Shown here piece by piece: positions 50,872 through 59,779 of a stretch of DNA of 64,000 nucleotides. A program made the position numbers and the translations under genes. A model generated the notes under the pieces. That model was not told the DNA's origin. It saw only the letters and a list, made by a program, of their open reading frames with translations, and did no database searches. The DNA comes from Polytrichum commune (lineage: Eukaryota > Streptophyta > Polytrichopsida > Polytrichales > Polytrichaceae): assembly GCA_950295325.1 (NCBI GenBank), contig OX485805.1, positions 4,588,501-4,652,500 of the forward strand. Direction: 5' to 3'. Numbering within the stretch: the stretch's first letter is position 1; each line of letters begins with the position of its first letter.

Positions 50872-51621
50872 CAGTCTACCCTCTATAAATGTTAACCCTC
50901 GGGAGTGGATCAAAGTTAACATTTATAGAGGTGTTAACAATTAACAATTAACAATTTATTTTTTTGAGCAATATACAAATCTTAACATTTGTAAATATAA
51001 GCAACTATGAAGAGTCCTTGTGAGAGAATACCATTCATAAAATTGTAAACCCAATCAAAACTTTATTCAATATCAAGTTTACAAATCACAGGTGAAGTAT
51101 GAATCAATGATTCTTTGGTGAGATTCATCTGCATGCACAACTTGCAAATATTTCTCAATCTGCACCAACAAACCCACATACTTGGACACATCACATGAAC
51201 GTGATTCCATGTACCTTCTAATGGTACCAAAACTAGATTGCAAGTCACTATAAGATGGAATGGGTTTTACCTCACACTCCTCTCCCTCACAATCATCATC
51301 TGAGACATTAGAAGTCCCACCAATCTGGGAATCAATTCTCTGCCGCTCTACCGCCACCCCACCCTCGCTGCCCTGTGCCTCGCCCTAACGCATGGTGAGA
51401 GAGAGAGGAATGTAACTGGATGTGTAGTTTTTATCATCCATATTATGGTTGTATTTCATTCGTTAACATTTATAGAGTCAAATTTACAAAGAAGGGAGTA
51501 CCATTTTGTTAACAGTTAACATGTTTAACATTTATAGTGTGCAATATGTGGGGAGTAGAAGAAAGTTAACATTTAGAGAGGGTTAACACTTATAGGTGTA
51601 ACATTTATAGAGGGTGGACTG
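50872..51621 (-). mobile_element. Pogo-type element (CAGT...ACTG ends, TA duplication), 750 bp
   Basis: The left end CAGTCTACCCTCTATAAATG and the right end, the inverse of CAGTCCACCCTCTATAAATG, are inverted repeats flanked by TA. The CAGT-xx-ACCxCTATAAAT pattern is the one known from plant pogo/Emigrant-Lemi elements. Further GTTAACATTTATAGAG motifs occur inside near both ends. It contains one short minus-strand frame (next entry) and has lost most of the transposase. Confidence 0.8.
51063..51357 (-). pseudogene. C-terminal tail of a pogo-type transposase
   Basis: A 92-codon frame inside the pogo element. It has an acidic stretch (DDDCEGEECE), then YSDLQSSFGTIRRYMES and QIEKYLQVVH, ending RIIDSYFT. 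This resembles the acidic tail and final helix of CENP-B/pogo transposases, which often end in a short I-x-DYF-type motif. The catalytic domain is absent, so this is a leftover of internal deletion. The assignment leans on the surrounding terminal repeats. Confidence 0.5.
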
Positions 51622-51740
51622 TACTGTGTGTGTGTGTGTGTGTATATTTCTATGTATATTTACATGACCTTGAGTGAAGACTGGTTGTTTTTACTGGACT
51701 AGGAATGTGCTCTTGCTCCCTCATCTTGTGGCTTTCTCAA

Positions 51741-52325
51741 GGCCACTTCACACATGAGCCAAGAGCCGTGACCTTGTAATGGTGAGGACCCTTCACTCTG
51801 TCATCCATGGGTATTGGGAAAGCCGTTTTATGTAGCCACGGGCCCTCAAGCATGGTGTGAAGTGAGAGTAGACCATGTTGTGGGACCATTGCATATTTTG
51901 TTGGCGGAAAAAGAGGGGAGGATTAGGTTTAATATAATATGTCTCAAACTTTATCAATTTAAGAGGATTACTTGGTGGTGTTTGTCTGTCCTCGAATTTG
52001 TTATGGAATATGCCTTGTATTTTGTCTTGAAATTTGTCATATTGGGAAGGATTTTTTTTTAAAAAAAGCATGGTCTACCGGAATTTGCGTCAGGCCCACC
52101 TCTTGAAGGTGGGTCTGACGCAAACTCTGGTAGACCATGCACCCTTATCCACAACCTGCCATGTAAGACTCCATCTAGACTTTACATCCACAAACTTTTT
52201 CTTTGTGCCTTTAGGCCTTCACCTCCTAGTGTGAAGTGAACTTGGACAGTCTCTGCCTTTTTGACCAATGAGAGCTCTTACATTGCCATGCTCAGGGGCC
52301 TTTAGCCTTGTGCGTGAAGCGGCCC
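51741..52325 (-). mobile_element. Tourist/Harbinger-like MITE, copy T3, diverged
   Basis: The left end GGCCACTTCACACATGAGCC and the right end, the inverse of GGGCCGCTTCACGCACAAGG, pair imperfectly. The body resembles T1/T4 (GAGCCAAGAGCCGTGACC near the start, CAGTCTCTGCCTTTTTGACC near the end) but the middle is different. It ends directly at a TTA that also begins T4. An internal palindrome at about 52,065-52,135 (ATGGTCTACC... and inverse) could form a long hairpin. Confidence 0.7.
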
Positions 52326-52328
52326 TTA

Positions 52329-52831
52329 GGGCCACTTCACACACGAGACTGAGAGCCCGTGACCATCACACTTCAAGCACTCTTGTTGGTGGAAAACGCA
52401 GAGCCGGTCCAAGTTCGCTTCCCACTACGCTTGAGGGACCAACAGAGTATGTGAGTGCAAGATAAATGTAAAGTCGAAGTAGATTCCACGTGGCATCGAC
52501 TGGATCATGTTTCATGGTCACTTGGACTACTTTCAAAAACCATATGTTGAGGGTAGGCCTGACACAAAACCGGGAGACCACGGCACTCCGAACGCTCACA
52601 ACCGTTGGTTTATTCTATTTTCTCACGTGTGAGGACCCGCACGAATAGAATTTCATTAAAATAGCATTTGATTGAGGGCCCGGTCACATATGGCTTCACA
52701 CTACACTTGCGGATCCGTGACCACTCTACATGATTTTGGAGGTGTTTTGGGACGGCCTTTGGACACTTTCTTTTCTTTTGGGCTCTCACAATTTCGTGGT
52801 CACGGCTCTTGGCTCGTGTGTGAAGTGGCCC
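52329..52831 (+). mobile_element. Tourist/Harbinger-like MITE, copy T4
   Basis: The ends GGGCCACTTCACACACGAG... and their inverse are nearly perfect over about 36 bp. The body is closely similar to T1 at 35,193 in the same orientation. On its left it shares the single TTA (52,326-52,328) with T3; on the right the next three bases are TGC, so the matching duplication is not preserved. Confidence 0.8.
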
Positions 52832-53104
52832 TGCGTAAGGCTGCCAACCGAGATGAGCATGATGGTTTTAATAATTTAAGGTTGGAGGGGGATTTGAACC
52901 CATGATCAATTAATATTGTCAAATTCTCTACTATCCTACTTACATTACCTGTCACATACCCGAGGGAGATTCTAGAAGGTGAATCTTCAAAAGTTACTAA
53001 GCTTAAGATAACACATCTACATGGTACCTGCAGTCATTGCCAACTGCGATAATCTAGAAGGTGAATATCCCAAGCAACTGGCTTATATTAAGGTTGAGGG
53101 CATC

Positions 53105-53565
53105 TATAAGTGATAAAAATAAGAGAGTTTGCATCTGCTTAGGAGGAGTAATTAGCGGGGGATTACATTGAATATGATATTTAGTGACACTTACTATTTG
53201 GAATTACGCAATGCTATATCTATTTATTGCATATCTTATATTCTACCGAAAAAGTGAAATTGGTGGTTTGGACAATATAGAACATTGACATTTGTACTTG
53301 GTGAAAAAAAATTGCATCAATAGTAAACATATGTAGCGTTGTGTAAAGCCAAGTAGTCAGAGATACTAAATATCATACTTAGTGTAGATTTCTTGTGAAG
53401 AGAAACAAAGTCTAAGGAGAATGCAAAAATAAAATAAAAATTCTCATGAATATGGGAAATTGCTACAAAGTTTGAAGCGGTAAAGTAAGGGTTTAGTATA
53501 ATTGATATATAGGTTAACCCGTAACTGTTCATCTAAATTCTAATGCTTGGCTACGACAATCGTCA
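53105..53565 (+). repeat. Second copy of the 13,990-14,245 segment
   Basis: Same motif order as at 14 kb (AAGAGAGTTTGCATCTG, CTAAGGAGAATGC, TTGATATATAGGTT, CATCTAAATTCTAATGCT) but split by a 223-bp MITE. No CAD sequence follows here, so only this piece was copied or it is a dispersed repeat. Confidence 0.7.
53164..53386 (+). mobile_element. Short MITE with CACTA-family B ends and GAT target duplication
   Basis: The left end TACATTGAATATGATATTTA and the right end, the inverse of TACACTAAGTATGATATTTA, are flanked by GAT on both sides, a 3-bp duplication as expected for CACTA insertions. The copy of the host segment at 14 kb lacks the insertion. The interior is only about 180 bp. Confidence 0.7.
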
Positions 53566-53569
53566 AAAC

Positions 53570-53757
53570 TCTCATGAGGGTGATCAATCTCAAGCCGCTG
53601 CCACATAAACCTTAACTCCATTCGTTCAAAATGTACAGATCTCATCCATGTCAACATAACATGACCCTATTGAGCATTTAAATGGACATGGTTGACTATG
53701 GATGGCTTGACCTTGTGTGTGTGTGTTTAATGTGGCATTGAAATTGGTTTGCCATTT

Positions 53758-53799
<42 letters not shown>

Positions 53800-55525
53800 A
53801 TCGCATATGAGTGTACCTTTTATTCATTCAACATAAAAGACTTGAAACAATATGTCATATGGAGGACATTATTTATGGTTGATTTGACATTGGAATCAAC
53901 TATAGAGACCATGCATTAGTCTAGTCCAAGTTATTTGAGATGAATCGGCCCTCAAGCCTAGTAGGCAGTGAAGTTTTTTATTATGTTGGATGGATGAGAG
54001 CTACGTTGGTATACAATAACCTCTTCTTTCCTGATTACAGTGGTCTTTGTGGCTTGTCGTGTAGAACCAAGTCTTAGTACGTGATGTCCTCTCTAGTTGT
54101 CCCCAACAATTGTTGCAAGTAAAATAGTATAAGGTATTAGCTAGTGTAGTTTGACATGATTCGTGCAGGAGCCTTAATAAAAGTGAACCATAAATTGATT
54201 GCATGGTTTGAAAGGGGCTATATGGTGTCACATAGGGTTTGAAACAACTGCACTATAACTATGGTTTAGTGTGGTTCACATTACTTTGTGTCAAACCACA
54301 TAAGTAGCCTTGCAATGAACGGTTGGCAACTAAAGAAGGTGCCATGGGACACTTGTTTTAAGACAAATCATGTTAGTCATTCTAATAACATGGCACCTCA
54401 ATTTGAATGGCACACTATATCATAGATTTAATGTAGGAATTGCCTAGTGATTGTAACGACATGCAATGGCTCTTGACATGTGTATGAGTTTTGATCCACC
54501 TTGAATTGCTATGTTTGCAAAGCATATATGAAGCCAAACGTTAACCTATAGGCTCTACTACCAATATAGGGTAGATGTTTCGAACACCTACCATCAAGGA
54601 GGGTGGAAACATCGGTTTCTATGTAGAGCCTTGGAATCACTATTTTCAGTCATTCCAACACTTAACTTATAATTAGGGACGTTTAATCAATCCAACGTGG
54701 TTAATTTAGTATAAATCGACAATGAACGTATATAGGGTGCTCAAATTTAAACAACAACCTCAATGGTAGGTGTTCTATAAGGAAACAAAGAGTACATTTG
54801 AATACAATTTAACAGGGGTAAATGTTTTAGACCAAGTGATTGATTGAACATTGGAGGGTAAGTAATATTGTGATGATACTATGGTGCATGTGGATTTCGA
54901 CCTACAAGTTATGGGTGCACAAATTTCAACAACTATTAGAAGAATAAGCCATAATGATTGTAGTGTGAACATGACAACGTAGTGTCGCCCCTTATTGGCT
55001 CATGCAATAGTAGCTTTGCAATCTACTTGTTCGAATGCCTTGAGGGTTGTTTACACTCCACCACAACCACAATGGTTCACAAAACAATGTTATTCTATTA
55101 TATTTTTTAGAATTTTAAAGGAATAAGGTGCATTCGTGAATACCACAACCACTTCGTCAACTACAATATAAGGCGTACCTAGGTGAGGTGCTTGTGCTCT
55201 GTTTTCTTTTTTATTATTTTCTTTTTTGTGTTTTGGGTGGGCACGTTCATCCTCCTTTTAAAGGTAATTTGGATTCAATTGCTAAGTGGGCGTGTGGGAT
55301 TTTTCCCAATACAACATGAGTCTTTGTGGAAAGCTTTTTGCCAAACGTTAGCTTTAACATCTAATACCGCAAATATGTTGTACTATGACATGGTTTGCTT
55401 TTTTTATATTCTTTTGTAGAGAAGCCAAGTTCTCAAGAATTATTGATTTGCCCATGTTAGTGCTTGACCTTGATATGATTATCTTGTGGGCTTATTTAGT
55501 GTTTGGCATGTGTGTGACATGCCAA
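53570..55525. other. Intergenic DNA, no gene recognised
   Basis: Contains a long AG microsatellite at 53,762-53,797 and short inverted motifs. No reading frame stands out. Confidence 0.4.
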
Positions 55526-55900
55526 CTACACTAAATATGATATTTAGTGTCACCAATTCTAATTGTCTTGCTCAATACTAATTGTAAACTGTGGTATAGT
55601 GTCACCAACACTAAATGTGAACCCAACATTATTTGTCATTCCTTGTAATTTTTTGGTGGATTTTAGATTTACATGTTGTGATTACTGTCACTCACCAAGT
55701 GATTTTTCATTCAAATGTCAATCATTCATGACAATGTTTCATCACAAGTTGCCGACAAGAGAAGGAAGGGTTTGGGCCAATGGATGAACTCATCCACCAT
55801 CCATGAAGTATTCGTTCATTTATTCATAAGAAGTGTCATCCAAAAAGTTACCATAGCGACATTAAATACCATAGGAAACTAAATATCATATTTAGTGTAG
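55526..55900 (-). mobile_element. MITE family B, best-preserved copy
   Basis: Terminal repeats CTACACTAAATATGATATTT (left) and their exact inverse (right) bound 375 bp. Its left two thirds, reverse-complemented, match the right subterminal part of the CACTA element at 13,330-13,596 (GACAAT, CAAGCxAG, GCTCAATACTAATTGTAAAC motifs); its right end (TTCATAAGAAGTGTCATCC) corresponds to the transposon's left end. It is therefore an internally deleted derivative. Confidence 0.8.
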
Positions 55901-56575
55901 TATAAGAACTGCACTAAAAATTCCTATCAACCTGGCCACATTAATACCTAGGATTTAAAGTAAAATCCCACCCACACCAAGTCTTCAACTTAAAATTAGT
56001 GTGGGCCACATTAATTGCTTTTGTAGGAATTTGAGATGGGTGATCATTTTATTTTATGTTGCTTCTTGCAAATGCTTATTCTAACCACATCATGATGTAA
56101 GTTGTGTGTCAAAAGCCTTCAAGAAGACTTAGGGGAAGATCTAGGTTCTTGGGTCCACAATATTTTCACTATGACTAGACAATTAATAAAGTGGATGACA
56201 GTAATTTACTTTCCACACTAACTATCACAATTTATTCATTTATTTCAATGTAGTGTACCTATCACATAAGCGAAGTTTTGAGTAACCATCAAACTTGATC
56301 ACATCCGCACAACTTAAAATACAAAGAGAAAATTAAATTTTGGTCCTCCTTTGGTAATAGAATTCATCATCGTCATAAAAATCTCATTCTTTCGATGAGG
56401 AACTTAATATGATTGTTTGAAGTTGCATACTGTGCCTTATGAGTCGATAAAATCTTGTAAGCGTAGCATGGCATTGAAATGATGAAAGTCTCGTGAGATG
56501 TCAGCACTTCATGAAGTATAAACATGAATACTCGAGAATGTTTTATGATGAAGATTTTGGAGGTGATAAACAATC
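55901..56575. other. Intergenic DNA, nothing recognised
   Basis: AT-rich, no gene and no readable element ends. Confidence 0.4.
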
Positions 56576-57184
56576 TCAACAGATCCGTCTGAGAATCAAA
56601 GCCAAGTTCTCAAGAATCAATGAATTTTGAGAAGATGCAAGTCTTTTGAAATTAATAGGTTTAGGGCATTGAGGGTTAGCTTTCCGGAGGTTGTCGATTA
56701 CAGTACTTGTAAAATGGAGATGAAGATGTTGAACAGATTGTTCTTGTTCTTGTTCAGGTTTCCATCTTTGCATACCCGCGAAATGCAGGTTTGATTTGAA
56801 ACAGTCGAAGATGCAGCCAAAGAATTCCAGTCTGAATTGATGCATTGCACTAGGAGCAGGAGCTCCTGTCGTGATTGTGAGAAGAGCCAGATTCTGCTAT
56901 GTTTCAATGAGATGCGTCTGAACCAGTAAGCTGCAATTTGAAGCAGCTGTGCTGTTGTCTTGCATTTTCGTGAGCGAATTTAATGGTTGTGGAAATACTG
57001 GTTGTATTGGATAGCTTTGCCCACCAAAGTATTGCGAACTCCAAGCAATGGGCATGGGTTCAGCAAATCTATACCCATGGCAAGGTTTTGGATTTGTGTG
57101 CATCTTAGAGGATTTTTGAATTGACAATTCCTTTTGCAGCAATCCCATGTTGAAGGTTATATAGAGGCCATTGGGTGTACACAC
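56576..57184 (-). pseudogene. Unidentified ~200-codon frame broken by one TAG
   Basis: Two minus-strand frames (57,184-56,897 and 56,845-56,576) are in the same phase and separated only by a TAG at about 56,897, followed by an open stretch. The combined reading is polar, with Gln/Glu repeats (PEQEQEQS) and Pro/Ser-rich parts, and no family hallmark I recognise. Its first part overlaps the tandem repeat that starts near 57,040. It could be chance, an exon of an unknown gene with the TAG in an intron, or a pseudogene. Confidence 0.25.
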
Positions 57185-58500
57185 CTGCCTTTATGTATTC
57201 CTGGAAACAGGTTTCGCTGAAGTGGTAAATCTACCGTCCTTAAACCCTTAACCCTAGATCTTGGTTGATGCATTGCATCCGGTTCTTACAGTGTAATGGG
57301 GAGTGGCACTGTCCATAGAGAAATCATCCAACTATGGAGTGTTATCCCTGCTGAGAGGAGAGATTTCCACCCCTTTATTATTTCTCGCTACCCAAGTATT
57401 ATTATGAGTCTATTGGTTATTTTTCGGATTTCTGTGAGGCAATTAGAGGTAATTGGATATACACACTTGCCTTTTACTCTTGGAAACAGTTCCTGAATTG
57501 GTAATTCTACCGTTCTTAAACCCTAAACCCTAAACCGTAAACCCTGAATCTTGGTTGATGCATTGCACCCGGTTCTTGCAGTGTAATGGGGAGTGGCACT
57601 GTGCATAGAGGAATCATCTTACTATGGAGTGTTATTCCTGCTGAGAGGGCAGATTGGTGCCAGCAATTTCCACCACTTCATAATTTCTGGCTACTTAAGT
57701 TTTCAAATGGGGATGTCTGATGGTTAACTTACTGACATGGCCAGGTTTTGGAAATTATGTGCATCTTAGAGGATATTGACTTGACAGTCTCTTGAGTATG
57801 CGTCGGTAGCATGTTGAAGGTTGATAGATGCAATTGGATGTAAGTTACATACCTGCCTTGAAGTACTACTGGAAACAGATTTTCACTGAAGTGGCAATAC
57901 TGCCGTTATTAAACCGTAAACCGTAAACCCTTAATCTGACTTGATGCATGGCATCCAGTTTTTGTAGTGTAATTGAGAGTGCACTGCCCATATAGGAATC
58001 ATGCTAATGGCAAATTGTTATCTCTGCTGAGAAAACAGATTGGTGCCCGCGATGGCCACCGATCCATATTCCTGGCTAACCAAGTATTTTAATAAGGGTT
58101 TCTGATGGTTAATTTTCGAATATGGCTAGATTTCGGAATTTGTGTGCATCTTAGAGGATTTTGACTTGAGAATCCCTTAAGTATGTGAAGGTCCCATGTT
58201 GAAGGTTGTATAGAGGCTATTGGATGCATGTACTTGCCTTTGAGTATTCCTGGGAACAGGTTGCATTGAAGTGTCGAATTTTACCGTTCTTAAACCTTAA
58301 ACTGTAAACAATGAAAGTTCGATGCATTGCACCCAGTTCTTGCTTTGTAATTGAGAGTGCACAGTCCATAGAGGATTCATGGTCACGGTGGAGTGTTATA
58401 TCTGTTGAGAGGACAGACTGGTGCCAGTGGTGTCCACCACTTCACCACGTTTGGCTACACAAGTATTTCAATGAGGGTTTGTGATGGTTAATTATGTTTC
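57040..58500 (+). repeat. Imperfect tandem array, ~4 units of 280-390 bp, with telomere-like motifs
   Basis: Each unit has GTGTGCATCTTAGAGGAT, CCATGTTGAAGGTT, a CCT(G)GAAACAG stretch, CCGTxCTTAAACC(C), TTGATGCATTGCA(C/T)CC, and GGGAGTGGCACTG(T)-type motifs. Anchors of TTGATGCAT lie near 57,262, 57,556, 57,940 and 58,318. Around 57,517-57,545 the unit contains AAACCCTAAACCCTAAACC, the plant telomere heptamer, which also occurs as a promoter telo-box. No gene is coded. Confidence 0.75.
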
Positions 58501-58735
58501 GTTTTGCTAGGCCACAACTCGCATCTAATTGGAACTTATCACTTGGGTTGGTTCGAAAGATATAATGGTCTTTTGTCTTGCACTTTATGAATAACATAGA
58601 ATTGGGTAATTTTGTTGTAAGTCGAGCATGCTGCTGCTTATCGCGGGGACACTTATACTTAACCTGCCAAATTTGCGTATTATGATGTGCAGTTCCTGCA
58701 TACTAATATTTGTGTGGTCGATGTCTGATTTGCAG

Positions 58736-59217
58736 GTTCCATTTGGAAAAGCTGCATTCATGCCCTGGCGGCTCATTTACACAAACGAGTTTTTGGTATG
58801 AAATTTTGGTGCCTGTCTGGAATAATGTGACCACCTGTAGTGGCGCAAAAGAGCATCTCAGACTTGCAAGCGGGCAATGCAATCATGACTGGAGTAAGTG
58901 TTTTGTTATTTCCACGTCCCTGGCGCAATTTCAATCAACTGTGTATTACATTCTTGCTCTGGCAGCTTTGGTACCATCTGCTGTATGCTATCAGTGATTT
59001 TCAAATACTGAAATTAGAATACCGTCTACTCTCTAGGCTCTGCTTGCATGGAATATAGGTGCTTTGATGAACACAATTTATATTATTACGTGGCTTTCAT
59101 CAAGACTTAGGTTTCTGGAGTGACTTTGCAGGCTGATCTTGTTGAAAGTAGGAATGAGTGTACAGGGCCACCTGTTAAGCCTGCTGTGGACGTTATGCAG
59201 AGTATTGACATTCACAA
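58736..59217 (+). pseudogene. Exon remnants of a URI-like prefoldin family protein
   Basis: A clean 20-codon exon with TTTGCAG before and GTATGA after (58,736-58,795) reads VPFGKAAFMPWRLIYTNEFL, very like the conserved VPFGKAAFFPG(R/K)LIHTNEF segment of plant URI/RPB5-mediating prefoldin-like proteins. Further on, 58,838-58,890 reads AQKSISDLQAGNAIMTG, resembling the later coiled-coil, and 59,133-59,217, after TTTGCAG, reads ADLVESRNECTG, like the following LVEIRE segment. The block between the first two (VLLGEGYY...) and all N-terminal exons are missing. URI proteins bind RPB5 and act with prefoldin-like complexes. The gap and the Pro-Trp change suggest a dead fragment, but missing exons could be unrecognised. 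Confidence 0.5.
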
Positions 59218-59779
59218 GGTGACGACGGTGACAATTTACACTAATTCAATTCTACCTTCTAGTCAAAGAATGGCATTTATGATGATTGTCAAGACTTACT
59301 ATGGCTTCCGTTTTTTGGTCTGCTTCAAGAGTCAGTGTGTATTGGTTTGAAGTAGTGAAATTCTGCTAAGCTTAAAAATCTGCAGTGCACAACGTGGAAG
59401 TTTATTAACATGGTACAGTATCACAATTTCTGAAATTTGAACAGTGAATGTTGACTCCTGATTATGTGCAATTCTTTCCTATTGAAGGGTGCCTTACGCC
59501 CTGGACCTCTACCTCCTACTTCTTGACACAAAACAATGCTACATCTCCCCTTGTGATATGTTCATCTGCTTGCTCTGACATCAGTTTGCATATAATCTGC
59601 AAACCTCAACAGATCAGTCAAACATGCAACTTTTCCGGAAGTCGCCGTTACAGCAAAGGGAGTATATCTAGCTTCCAAAGGAGGCCTATGTAAGAATCCC
59701 AGTACACGGCTGAGAAGCTTGCTAATCTGCATTCAAGTCTTTGGATCGTCTGGGACATGTGCTGCGATATCTTCGAATT
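59218..59779. other. Downstream flank of the purine permease gene
   Basis: No gene supported. It lies 3' of the AZG stop codon and should include that gene's 3' UTR; URI-like fragments approach from the other side. Confidence 0.35.
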
